NCBI GenBank assembly: GCA_001692895.1 | Contig: KV748177.1 | Location: 2,666,001 to 2,730,000, forward strand | From: Cenococcum geophilum 1.58 | Lineage: Eukaryota > Ascomycota > Dothideomycetes > Gloniales > Gloniaceae | Direction of reading: 5' to 3' | DNA: 64,000 nucleotides | Shown here: positions 47,926-59,354 of the stretch, one piece after another | Layout of the letters: the number at the start of each line of letters is the position of its first letter | Numbering within the stretch: position 1 is the first letter of the stretch | The notes under the pieces: model-generated | What the model was told of the DNA's origin: nothing | The model's database searches: none | Seen by the model: the letters and a program-made list of their open reading frames with translations, nothing else | Program-made: the position numbers and the translations under genes

Positions 47926-48222
47926 TATTAGCGACTTAGTTAATTAAGGCATAAGTATAGTAAGAGGGACGCGTAAGCCTATATAATTAGTAGTCTATAA
48001 ACAAAGATCTAAAGCTAAAGAAAGAAAAGGAGATAGAGGGTAGCGCCGCTTAACGTTATATATAATCCTCTAATTACATAATAGTAACTATCTAGAACTA
48101 TATAAAACTGTCTATAACTATCTACAACTATCTATAACTATTTGCGACTGTTTATAACTATCTGCTATAATCCACTAATATATATTAGCTACAATCTACC
48201 AGTTTCTACTAGTACTATAATA
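47926..48222 (-). repeat. 5' LTR of H
   Basis: Matches 39789-40086; begins TATTAGCGAC (TG to TA) and ends ACTATAATA. Confidence 0.88.
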
Positions 48223-48626
48223 CTTAAAGGTATTTTTATAAAAGGAAGCTAATAAGCTACTGGAATACCGACTATATAATTATAAGATTATATTTAAAGA
48301 AAGAAAGCAGCCTAGATTTAGACCCCTATATAGGATATTCTAAAATAAACTCTAAATACTATAAAAGTACCTAGATAAGAACCTAAGTAAAGAATTTATT
48401 AGAGTAAGCTCTTTACCTATAGCCGTATTAGTAATCTTTATTAAAAAACTAAGTAGCGGACTATACTTTTATATAGACTACTAAACTTTTAATACTATTA
48501 CCGTTAAAAACTAATATCTAATCCCGTTAATATAAGAAACGCTAAATTAACTAAATAAGGCTTACTTCTATATAAAGCTTAATATTATCTCTATATTTAA
48601 CTATCTCTGTATTATAAATGGAGATT
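48223..48626 (+). pseudogene. C protease/RT start fragment
   Basis: The plus-strand frame continues from 39788: KEANKLLEYRLYNYKI, then RT (VIFIKKLSSGLYFYIDY and TVKN.YLIPLI.ETLN) to NGD at 48626. B shows the expected continuation; here it is lost at 48627. Confidence 0.8.
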
Positions 48627-49766
48627 AAAAAGGCACCTTTTACTATACATGCAACCTTACTAAAAAGTAGCGCCACACTTTGAAACTTACGAATACCCAT
48701 CTTACCATTAAAAACAACCGATTTTCCAACTTCTAAGACCCAATTCCCACTGCCTAGCGAGCTAAAGGTGGATTTTTTTTACCTTTTTTACCCCCTTTTC
48801 TAAAAGGAAATTCTTTAAAGGGGTGGTCCTAGCTCGTAAGTAAGGCAAGGGTAGGAATACTAAAACACCAAAATATAGACTTTTCCTAGGTTTTTCTTCT
48901 ATAGAAAGTAAAAGCCTAGTAAAATAGAAGGGGTAGGTACTTTTCTATATCTCCTTTAGTTAGATTTTCTTTAGTAAGAGGAGGATTGCCTTTAGGGCTT
49001 TTCTGCTAATAAAAGCCTAACAAGTTCTTTTTTTAGTAGTTTTTTCTACTTTTAATAGAAAAAGAAAATAACTATACTAGTCTTTTTTAGCCGGTTTTTC
49101 TACTACCTTTTAGCCTAACCTCCCTAGAAATCTTCTAGTAAGATTAGTAAGGAGAAAGGGCGTAGAAGGATAGTAAAAACTAGCAAGGCTTTTTGCCTAG
49201 TTTTTTACCCCTAAGACTAAGCGGTAAGAGACCTAAGGAGGTTGTTATCTACTGTATAAACTAAGAAACCCCTTTATAAGATGCCAAAGTCTAATAGGTA
49301 TAAAAAAACCTTCTATAGTATATAATTATAGCACGTAATATACCAAACGCGTAGTTACGCGTTTAGTGCACTAACTACTTAGGTGCTGACTAATTAGGGG
49401 GAGGCGCGTTAGTATATAGACTACGTAGTCTACCTTAATAGAATTAAGAGTTACTATTTATCTAAAAGAGTATATAATACTATATATATTTTATGCCCCT
49501 AGATATAACTTAATTGTATTATTAAATTAATATAATTACTAATTAGTAAGCGCGCACAGATTAGCAATTACTTAACACCTCTTACCAAGCAATATATAAT
49601 AGCGACCACCCGTTTAAACTCCTAGTACAACCTACTAGAAGGTTAGAAGTTAGGGATTATAGACCTATTACCAACTCTATATACTTATTTAAGTCTTAGT
49701 ATAGTTTATTAAAAGTTTATAAACGCAAATATAGACCTTTACGGAACCCCCTATTCTTAACCCCCT
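48627..49766 (+). other. Unassigned AT-rich stretch, probably K 5' LTR and leader
   Basis: No frame gives a recognisable protein. It starts where C's RT breaks and runs without a visible junction into K, since the J TSD CCCCT (49762-49766) rejoins it to 55752. It should therefore hold K's 5' LTR, but the second LTR lies outside the window. Poly-pyrimidine runs, TTAGTAAGAGG-type purine blocks and a palindrome-like AACGCGTAGTTACGCGTT near 49348-49365 are visible. Confidence 0.4.
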
Positions 49767-49993
49767 TGTTAGCGACTTAGTCAATCAAGATATAAGTACG
49801 GCAAAATGGTCGCGCAAGCCTGTACGATTGGATTGTCTATAAACGAGAATCTAAAGCTAAAGAAAGGAAAGGAGAAGAAGGGGAGCGCCGCTCGAAGCTA
49901 TATACGATCTTCGCGTCACGTGACCGCAATATGCGGCAATCTGTAGCAACTTGCTGGTGCGTAGTTCTGCCAAGTTCTGCCAGTGCCGTAATA
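49767..49993 (-). repeat. 3' LTR of J
   Basis: TGTTAGCGACTTAGTC...GCCGTAATA, nearly identical to 55520-55746; contains CACGTGACCGC near 49917. Confidence 0.9.
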
Positions 49994-50070
49994 TTACCCC
50001 CCCCTCCAAAAAAGCCTGCCCTTAGGCTTTGCCGCTAAAAGTCTTAGCAAGAGAATCTAACTAATTAGAC

Positions 50071-50093
50071 AACTTTAACCGCTGGTTAAAGTT
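50071..50093. repeat. Palindromic module in J, shared with D/E
   Basis: AACTTTAACCG inverted around the centre (one mismatch pair at the middle). It is embedded in AGTCTTAGCAAG and CTAACTAATTAGAC, which also flank the palindrome in D and E. H lacks it at the same place. Confidence 0.8.
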
Positions 50094-50899
50094 CCTAGAT
50101 ATCTTAACACCTTATATAACTAAGAAATTTCTAGGGCGTTTTTGTCCTTATGTTCTTCTAGTAGCTTATCATCTTTGTTATGCTAGCATTCTATTTACTT
50201 ATCTAGGTACTTTAGCGGTCTGGGTTTGTTAGGGTAACGGCTATGGAACTCCTAAAGCTTATAGGGGCTACCTATAAAGTTCTATATAGGGTACTAAGTG
50301 GGGTCTGGGTTATATCCTTTCTAACTAATATAATACTTTAACGTTCCCTTTATAAGTTTATAGGCTAGTATTTCTTTAATTTTCTATTTATTATTGTCGT
50401 TAACTTAAATTAGCAGGGGAGGTTTATTTTTTTATCCGGGTAGTAAGTTATTTATAGCTTTTCGTAGCTTATCTAATAAAAAGATAGGGTGGACTTTAAT
50501 TGAGTCTGGGAGCTTAACCTTATATAAGTTGCCTACTTTGTTAAGAATCTTATACGGTCCTACTATCTTATAGTCTAGCTTACGGCTAGGCCGTTCTATC
50601 TTCTAGTTCTTTATTATAACCTAGACTATATCGCCTACAGTAAAGTTAGGCTCGCGCCTATGCTTATTTACCTGCTGTTTTATTAATTTTTAGGCCTTTT
50701 TTAGGTTTATATGGGCTACTTTCTAGGCTTCTTCTAAGCGCTTAGCGTACTGCTAGGCTTCCTTATAAGATAGTTTTTCGCGTACGGTCTAGGGCCTTTC
50801 TAGTCTTTTCTAGTTAAAGCTTATACGGGGTAGGTAACCCATTTCTAGTTAAATAGGGGCAAATCCGGTAGAGTCGTGGGGTAGGGTTGCTTGGGCGTA

Positions 50900-53012
50900 G
50901 TTTATTAAGGGTAACAGTTTAGCCCAGTTATCCTAGAAGTAGTTAACAAAAGGCCAGAGTCTTTAGTCCAAGTATTAATTTATAATCTCCGTTTAACCGT
51001 TTATCTAGGGGTAATATGCCGTAGAAAGCTTTAGCTTAATACCTAGAATCTAGGTAAACTTATTCTAAAAGGCTAATATAAACTGTGGCCCGTAGTTAGA
51101 TATAATAGTATTTGGTAGTCCGTAAATTTGGTAGACGTAGTGGATATACAGTTAGGCTGCCTCTTTAGCATTAATATTCTTATGATAGGGAATTAAGAAC
51201 GGGCGCTTGCCAAAGCGGTTAACTAGGATTATAACTATATTATATCCGTTACGGTTTAGAGGTAGCTTATAAAAGTCTATAGAGATATATTACCAGGGGC
51301 GGTTGGGTATTAGGAGGGGTTTTAATAGTCCTAAGGTCTTATCTCGTAGGATTATAGACCTATAGTAGTTGTTGCAGTTCCGTATATAGCGGTTAATATC
51401 TATAACCATTCCGGGCTAGTAGTAGCGGTTACCAATAATCCTGCGGGTCTTATTCTTTCTGGGGTAAGCCGTAGAGACTTAGGTATATACTTTAGCAATA
51501 AGCTAAGTCCGTAAGTTCTGTTTCTTTACCACTACCAGCCATTCCTAATGCTTAAGTAATCCATTTTTAAGGGACTATGGGCTGGTAACGTTCTTTGCCT
51601 TTTTACGGTACTCCTGTAGAGAAGGGGCCGTATAGTTTATTTACAGCAATTTGTTAATTAAGTCAAGTCCTAAAGGGTTAATAGGATACATCTCGGCGCC
51701 TAAGGGGTCTGTACTTAGTTCTGCCTATATTTAGGGGTTAAGGTGCTCTAGTCGTAGTAGCGTCTAGGTCCGTAATAAGATCTTCGCAGCCATATAGTCA
51801 CCTAGGTCTTATTTACGCCTAGTAAGAGTATCCGCACGGTTTGCAGCGCCTGGTCTATATATAATTAAGAAGTTAAACTAAGATAGGACCTCTGCCTAGC
51901 GTGCCTACTGGGCCGTAAGGGCCTTAGTTGTTATGAAGTATTCTAGGGCCTTATAATCTAATACTACTTTAATAGGTTTAGGGGTCCCCTCTAGCTATGC
52001 ACGCCAGTACTAAAAGCTAGAGATAATAGCTAGCATTTCTTTATTATAGATATGGTAGTTTAGTTCAGCATCTATTATAGTCTTTAAATAGTATGCGATA
52101 GGGTACCATTCTCCGTCCAGTTGCTTCTAGGAAAAAATACCGGCTATTACGCCGTCTAAGGCATCAGTTTCTAGCATTAAGGGCCGTTCTAGGTTAAAGT
52201 GGGCAAGTAGGGGGGCCAACACTAGCCGTTTTTTAAGCTTATTAAAGGCCTGCATATATATGGCGTTAAAGTAAAAGGGCTGGTCTTTCCTAGTAAGGCG
52301 GTTAAGAGGCTAGGCGATCCTGCTATAGTTCTTAATAAAGCGTTAGTAGAAGTTACAGAAACCTAAAAACGATTGTACCCCCTTTACGGTCCAAGGGGGC
52401 GTCTACTAGTTAATTGCGGTCGTTTTCTCTAGGTCGGCCTTAATTCCGTCTATACTAATAATAAAACCTAGGTACTTTATACGCTTAACACTAAATTCTA
52501 ACTTCTTAATATCGGCCTAGAGGCTAGCTTCGCGGAGCCGTTATAGGACTTTATAGACATGCTCCTTATATTCCAGTTCGTTCTCTAAATAGATTATAAT
52601 ATTATCTAAATAGGCCGTATAGAAGTTGTTAAGGTAGTTAAAGAGTATATTATTTATATACCGCTAGTACGTAGCTAGTCCGTTGGTTAGTCTAAAAGGA
52701 AGTACCTTATATTTATANGTCCNGTAATNGGTCCGGAATATAGTAAGATCCTTANACCTAGGGTCTATCCTAATTNNGTAAAAGGCCTAGCGGATATTAA
52801 GCTTTATAAAAACCTTAGCTCTACTTATTTGGGTAAGAGTCTTATTAAGTAAGGGTAGCGGGTAGCAGTCCTTACGGGTTATATTATTTAGCTTACGGTA
52901 GTTAATGCAGAAGCATAGTCCTCTATTTAGCTTTTTAATAAAGAGAATAGGTGAGTTAAAAGGGGCTTAGCTAGGCTCGATAAAGCCCTTATTTAGGTTA
53001 TTAATAAGGTAC
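50900..53012 (-). pseudogene. J RT, RNase H and integrase relic
   Basis: On the minus strand, RT shows KLNIRQAFY near 52820 (first Asp to Asn) and AYLDNIIIY near 52610 (second YxDD Asp lost). RNase H runs from LETDALDGVIAG (52160) through ELNYHIYNKEMLAIISSF (52060-52020) to YRPGAANRADTLTR (51860-51820). Integrase follows from 51600 to 50900. The RNase H stretch is almost free of stops. Six or so ambiguous bases fall at 52718-52776. Confidence 0.88.
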
Positions 53013-55300
53013 TGCTTTATGGCCTATAATTCGGCAATAGACTATAGGTAGAGAGGGCTAAAGCTAAGGGTGCTTCCCTTGTCTTGCTTAATCTTAATCT
53101 TATAGTTATATAGTTAGTAGGGTAGAAGCATGTTAGACGCTGCCTTAGAGAATATGTCCTTGAATTTCCGGTGTTAATTGGGTAGTTTTTGCTCCACTAG
53201 TTCTTCATCTATAAGCCCACTTTCCTATCCGCTAAGCTTGCTTTCCTTTTCCTTAATTATTTGGTTAATTTTATATAGGCTAGTCGTAAAGGCAACGGTA
53301 TTAGGCTAAACCAGGTTCTAGTAGAATCCTATAGCGCCAATATAGTAGACATTAACTGGTAGGAGGTCTATGGGTTTCTTTGGCGTCCGTTGGGCCGTAG
53401 TTTACGGTATAGGGTTTATAGTCTTCCTTAGCTCACATTCTATTTTCCATAAGTTGTCCTTCCTATCTATTAGTTTAGTATAGCGTCTAATATCCCTAGC
53501 TTTCCTTTATAGCTTTATAGGGTTCTCCATAGGGAACTTAGCTAGGTTACTACCGACTTCCTAGATCTTTAGTATAGGTAGCGTGATATAGGTAGTCTAG
53601 GGGCGGTGTAGTATACGGATCCGTTACGGGTTAAGCTATACGTCCTTCTTAAAGGCCTGGTCTCTACGCATAGCATCGGCCTAGTAAATAGTATTAATCT
53701 AGGGCCGTATAAGGTTTTCCATTATAATGCTGATTTCTTTTATAAAGGAAGGGGTTAGGGGTAGAGTTTCGGGCTAGATAAGCCGTCTACTCCGTACTTT
53801 AAGCTGTAAGCCTAAATAGGCTAGCCATTTTCTTTCTAAGATCATATTGTGGCTTCCTAAGTCCGTGATAAGAAAGGGGATATTATACTACCTTTATTCG
53901 TTAACGCGGAGGTAGATCCGTAAGATAGTTATAATAGGTAGCCCTATCCGTCCGTTATAACCGCAAATAGGGATTAGTTTGGGCAGTTCTTTAAGGGGTG
54001 CATTTAAAAAGTTAGCCAGTTTTATAGCGCACTTTGTGTTAATTAAGGTAAAGGCATTTACTCCTAAGTCAGCTAAAGTAGAGGTTAAAACTTAATATCT
54101 ATTATAAAATAAAGTATAAGGGATAGTGCAGCTTCTTCTACTAACTAGCCGACCTAGATTAATATGTAATATATCAATCCCTTTTAACCCTAGAGAGGAG
54201 TCTTCCTCTAGAGTTCCTCTTTTTCCAGCTCCGTACTGTCCTCCTAAATTAATAGGACCTTATTTATCCTTACCTTTGTTAGGTAGTTCCTTACAGGGTA
54301 GCCTATTTAACCGCACGAGAAGTAAGCTCCTTAATTACTAAGGGCCTATATACGGGGGTCGCTATATATAGGCCGGGTATACACTAGGCCCGTAGTAGGG
54401 GTAGCTACGCGGCTAGCTGCCGAGTTAGCTATAGGAGTTGCTAATCGTGCCGGGGCACTACGGGCCGTACTTGTAGTACTTGCGGCCTGGTTTGCAAGGT
54501 TTCTAGTTTTTAGCCAGTTAGCGCGTGCCTTAATTTAACGGAGGCCTTAGTTAATAGCTAGGCAATAGTCCGTAAGTTCCTTTAACGTCTATGCCGTAGT
54601 ATAAGCTGGTAATACGGCCCGCTATAGGTCCAGGGTAAGCTTATTAAAGAGGTCTAGCAGCAGGTCTTCCTAGGGGATCTGGGCCTATCCGGCCAGGTAT
54701 AGAAAGCGGGTTTAAAAGGCCAAAAAGGTCTCCGTTATTTTTATATTTAGGCTTTTATAACTAAGGCGGGCGTTTTATACTTTAAAAGGGTCCTTATAAA
54801 TAGAAGACAAGTATTTAATTATTTCTTCTTTAGAGATAAAGGGGTCTGCTAAGTCTTTAGTGTATCGCGGGCGTAAATGCGTCTAGGCGTCTCCGCTAGT
54901 ACGGCCAAAGATATAGGCTATTCTGGCTCGGGCGTTAGGGAAGTGGTCTATATTAACTTCAAGCTTATCCTATAATTGGAGCTTCCAATTGTTAAATATA
55001 GGGTCGGTTCTGTCTGTAAGTAGTAGGGGGTCCGCAACCTTTGCTAACCGCTTTAGTGCTATATAGGCCTTAGTGGATCCACTAAGGCGCTAGGATAGGG
55101 CCTAAAGGACTATAGTAAGTCTTTGGTTGTCTAATAATAACTTATTATTAGATACAGGGGTATCTCTGGCTTTAAGCAGCTCTCGCAATTATTTAATTTC
55201 GGTATTAGTAGCCGCAAGCTCCGCCTAGGGGGTTAAAACATTAATTATTTCTTCGTCTGAAGTATTTAAGGGTCCTGCAGCTGCTTTACCTACTGCTATA
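53013..55300 (-). pseudogene. J gag and protease relic
   Basis: The minus strand gives gag segments KSLNIKITETFLAF and RFLYLAG near 54760-54690. The CCHC knuckle CFSCGQIGYPVRN near 54330-54290 has lost its His (Tyr) and last Cys (Asn/Tyr region). The 71-residue plus-strand frame at 54126-54341 is antisense to this and not a gene. Confidence 0.78.
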
Positions 55301-55519
55301 GTTCGTGGTATGGTGGTAAGGGTGTTAGGTAATTCCGGGTAATTTCTTTAGGGGTTCTAGTCTATGCGTATCTTGTAGGTCCTTTCCTTAGGGTTCTGTT
55401 CTTTTCTTTTAGGTCCTGTCCTTATGGTCCTAGTGATGTCCTTAGGGTCCTATTCTGTGTTCTTATAGATATATTTAAGTTCCTTCTCAGGAAGAAAGAG
55501 TAGAGTGAGCTTTAGATAA

Positions 55520-55746
55520 TATTAGCGACTTAGTTAATTAAGACATAAGTACGGCAAAATGGTCGCGTAAGCCTATACGATTGGATTGTCTATAAACGAG
55601 AATCTAAAGCTAAAGAAAGGAAAGGAGAAGAAGGGGAGCGCCGCTCGAAGCTATATACGATCTTCGCGTCACGTGACCGCAATATGCGGCAATCTGTGGC
55701 AACTTGCTGGTGCGTAGTTCTGCTAAGTTCTGCCAGTGCCGTAACA
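55520..55746 (-). repeat. 5' LTR of J
   Basis: Matches 49767-49993; begins TATTAGCGAC, ends GTGCCGTAACA, followed by TSD CCCCT. Confidence 0.9.
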
Positions 55747-55979
55747 CCCCTTAAACCTTAAACCTCTTCGGACCTTACGGAAACCTCTTACCCTTCTATA
55801 AACTGTTATGGACCCGTTAATTGCCTTTACAGACCACTATAAAACCTCTTAAACTGTTATAGACCCGCTAATTGATTTTACGGACCTTTATAAGACCTCC
55901 TCTACCCGCTATAAGCTACTACTACCCACTATAGCTTATATAAATATACTACGCTATATAATATAGCAGATAGAACTAA

Positions 55980-57480
55980 GCAAATTAGTAAAGGTTAAAA
56001 GAAGTAGAGTTAGGGAGTCGACCTTACGTTTACGGACGGCGTTAACAACTATATTAATTTTAAAATCCTTAAATACGGATACTATAAGCTTCTAAATAAC
56101 GACCTATAGGAGTAATATAAGGAAGACTTTGCGGACTTTATGGAAGCTATTCTTAAGGCTTGCAACCCTACTGCTATCTATAACCTATAAACCCTTTTAC
56201 GTTACTAAGGTATATAGGTTAAAAAGAATAAACGAGTTACTGTTATATGGTCCTTATATAATATAATATAGGAGGAGGACTAAATAGAATGGACTAAAGA
56301 GGAAATCCTAGACTAGGTTAAAGCCATTAATAAACTCTTTACTTCTCCTAAACTTAATAGCATTACTAGCCTTATACCTAACCTACTTAACTAAATTCGT
56401 TTTATAAACCTAAGTAATTTTAGAATTAATCTTATGGGCTAAAGCATACCTAGTACTTAAGTTACGGACCATAATACCCCCGTAAACTAAAATACGGACT
56501 AAAACCCTTCCGTCGCCTAAGCTATAGATCTATAACCTACCTAAGTTATAAATCCGCAACTTACTTAAGTAAAGACCTATGGTAAGGAGCTAGCTAACTT
56601 AGCTAAGCTCTATACTAACGAATCCAAGTATAGCGGTAAAAACGATAAATTTAACTTTAAACTTACTATCTTTACGGACCTCTATTGGAAGGCTAATATT
56701 CCTAAATAGGAATTTAGCTAAGCTTATTCCACTATACTGCGCGGCCTAGCCCTTAACTACTACTACACTAACCTTAAGAGCAACCCCCTTAGTGTTCTCT
56801 TTAATAAGCTATATAAAGCTATACGTAACTACTTTAAAGGGCTAGAATATAAGCGTAATATCCTTACCTAATAGAATGCAACTAAGTTACGGACCGTAAT
56901 TAACAAGAATACCAAAAAATTAACTATAGAGTGCCTGCAAATTCTTATTAAAGACCTTTAGCACCTATAGCACAGCCTTAATATTAAGCTTTAAATAGAT
57001 GACTTCCTATATAATAAGCTTATTACAGCTTACTAGGAAGTAAAACCCTATAAATACGCCTATTATAAGCCCGCAGATACTATAGCTGGCCTTATTAACA
57101 ATTTACGGTCCTCTATTGCAATATATAAAGTTTTAAACCCGTTAGGTAGTACTTAAGCCTTTATTACAGACCTATAAAACCTATAAACTAACTTAGATGC
57201 CTACTTTACGGACCGCCGCTACTGCTAGCAGTACCTATACCGACCAAGTCCTACCTATAACCCCTATAGTAACTCCCGTATAAAAGTATACCCCCACAGA
57301 TAAACTAGCTAGAAGTGTTTTATGTGCGGTAAGGAAGAATATTAGTCTATAAGGCATACCTAGAAAGAACGTAATAAGTCTAAGAAGAGATTTAATAATT
57401 GGATTAACTAGTTTATCTTAGACTATAAAGGAAAGGAAGTAGAGGAGTCTCTTAACAAGTTAATAGAAGCCCTTATAATT
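55980..57480 (+). pseudogene. K gag relic with zinc knuckle
   Basis: The middle reads LYKAIRNYFKGLEYKRNILT (near 56805) and IDDFLYNKLITAY (near 57000), typical of fungal copia gag. The knuckle near 57310-57360 gives CFMCGKEEY.SIRHT, a C-x2-C plus H remnant. Stops at former Trp and Gln codons. Confidence 0.8.
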
Positions 57481-57539
57481 AACTTTAACTTAGATATTTA
57501 GGAATAAAAGACCTTAAAGATATTATTAACTACCTTTAG

Positions 57540-58830
57540 ACCTTTTACGGACGGCTAAGCCTTTAATATTACAACCGTATTAGCTAACCGCTCCTTCGTA
57601 CACTTAATTGCACCCGAGAACTAGCCTATAAGTATACCTATTAGACCCATTACGGACGTTATAGACCGTAAATAGGACCTATTTGCATATATTACTACAG
57701 AACACTATACCCCTAAAGAATTCTACGGCGTTATAATTAATATAGGTACCTTTAAGAAGTCTACTATAGGTTATAGACAATACCTTATATATAAGACCAC
57801 TATAAACGACAATACGGATATTAATACTATGCAAACTAGGGCCGTAAACATCTAATTCAGTATTAGCTTAACCGCATTAATTAGATTAGTTAAAGTTAAA
57901 ACTCTAATTAGCCTAGTTAACTTCTATATAGTAAAAGCGGATATACCTTTTCTACTCTACCTTACAAATATAGATAGGTTATAGGTTTACTATAATAACG
58001 TTACGGACACCTTAATTAGCCCTATAACTGCCCTAGGAAGTAAGTATATTGCCCTACTAATTATATAACAATTTAGACACCCGTTCCTTATATAGGGAGA
58101 GACTTTATAGACCTATATTTAGGAATCTTTTAACTATAACCTATACTACCTTACTAGTACTAAAATTTACCGCCTATACCACTGTTTTGGCTACTTATTA
58201 GCCGAAAAGCTATATAGAGTCCTTAAACGCTCTAGATATAACAACGTTAATAAAAAGGCAATTAACTACCTAACTAAATACTGCTCCTTTTACTAGAAAT
58301 ACGGACGTTCCCTAGGCCGATTTAAGTTTACCCTTTATAAGGATCTTAATTTTAACCACTTAGTGTACGTAGACATTATGTATATTAACGGCAGCCTAGT
58401 ATTATATATAATTAATAAGGCAACCCACTATTAAGCCGCCCGTTAGTTGTAAAATATATTTATAAAATATACTTAGGATATTTTATAGACCTACTAGATT
58501 AATATATACCTTAGACCTCCTAAGTATATTACCCACAACGCTAGTAAGAACTTTATTAGTAAGGAATTCCAATAGTACGCTATGGCTATGGCTATTTTAA
58601 TAAAAGCCGTTTTAGTTAAGGCGTACTAGTCTATTAGGCTTATTAAGCGAGCTTACCTAGCTTTATAAAGAGCTTATTAGATTATTACAGACAAGTATAA
58701 GGATATCTAAAAGGAACTAGCTTTACAGATGGCCGTAAAAGCCGTTAATAACACTACTAGCCCTAACGGGCTAGTACCTACCCTCTTAGTTTATAGAGCC
58801 TACCTAAGAATAGGCAAACTAGACCCTCCT
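57540..58830 (+). pseudogene. K protease and integrase relic
   Basis: The protease active site near 57735 reads INIGTFKKST, where D-T-G is expected (Asp to Asn, Thr to Ile). GAG-pre-integrase lies at 58150-58300 (LYHCFGYLLAEKLY, then YCSFYQKYG with one Cys lost). Integrase: YVDIMYI near 58368 keeps the first Asp; ITHNASKNFIS near 58530 has Asp to Asn; SIRLIKRAY near 58630 has the catalytic Glu as Lys. All three changes fit G-to-A after T or neighbouring RIP. Confidence 0.85.
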
Positions 58831-59080
58831 GCCCCATTTATTATAGATTTAGCAGCTATAATACGGAAGGTAATAGCTAAAATAGTTAAATTATAGGTAA
58901 AACAAACTGTTAATAACGCTCTATACTACTATAACGGACCTAATATAACCTTAGTATATAACCTACCGCTTAATTCTAAAGTCCTTATATAGCGTAAGAA
59001 TGGCAATTAAACAGGACCTTATTGTTTACTAGCTATAGAAGATAAAACATACTACGTATAACTTCCTAGCGGACCAACTA
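58830..59080 (+). pseudogene. K integrase C-terminal end before L
   Basis: The frame continues through NALYYYNGPN and LPLNSKVLI to LPSGPT, where L is inserted at TA (59079-59080). The frame continues directly at 62309. Confidence 0.8.
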
Positions 59081-59345
59081 CATCAGGAAATTTTTTTTTA
59101 GGCACGTTGTCGCAAGCGAAAATCAGGGTCTGCAAAACCTGCGTAAGTCGCGATTTTAGCGATTTGCGGCAACTTACGGCAATTTGCTACAAACACATAG
59201 GCTACTCGTGCAAATTACTACAAATTACTACAAATATACAGGCTACTCGTGCAAATTACTATAAATTACTGAAATCGCGGCTTATACAGGTTTTGCAGAC
59301 CCTAATTTTTAGCTGCAATAACGCGCCTAAAAAAAATCCTAATAC
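59081..59345. repeat. Foldback 5' terminal block of L
   Basis: AGGGTCTGCAAAACCTG (about 59124) is inverted at about 59290 (CAGGTTTTGCAGACCCT). The outer TIR-like sequence recurs inverted at about 59318-59345 (GCGCCTAAAAAAAATCCTAA). The first 265 bp therefore looks like a complete small foldback element, as if a MITE had acquired its arrays on one side. CTACAAATTAC and GGCTACTCGTGCAAATTAC repeats lie inside. Confidence 0.7.
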
Positions 59346-59354
59346 TATAACCAC

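Larger units (their letters stand above)
39789..48222 (-). mobile_element. Ty3/gypsy retrotransposon H, with nested insertions
   Basis: LTRs are 39789-40086 and 47926-48222 (TGTTAGC...GTAATA on the plus strand). Flanks are CCTAA (39784-39788) and CTTAA (48223-48227), a TSD with one C-to-T change. A C-run followed by CTCCAAAAAAGC at 40089-40110 is the polypurine tract on the minus strand. Minus-strand gag, RT, RNase H and integrase relics follow the same order as in J, its closest relative here. It carries a MITE, a pogo-like transposon and a young solo LTR. Confidence 0.9.
49767..55746 (-). mobile_element. Ty3/gypsy retrotransposon J, full length
   Basis: LTRs of 227 bp (49767-49993 and 55520-55746) are flanked by CCCCT (49762-49766 and 55747-55751). 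A C-run at 49996-50006 is the polypurine tract on the minus strand. Gag, RT, RNase H and integrase relics are on the minus strand, collinear with H. RIP is lighter than in C. Confidence 0.93.
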
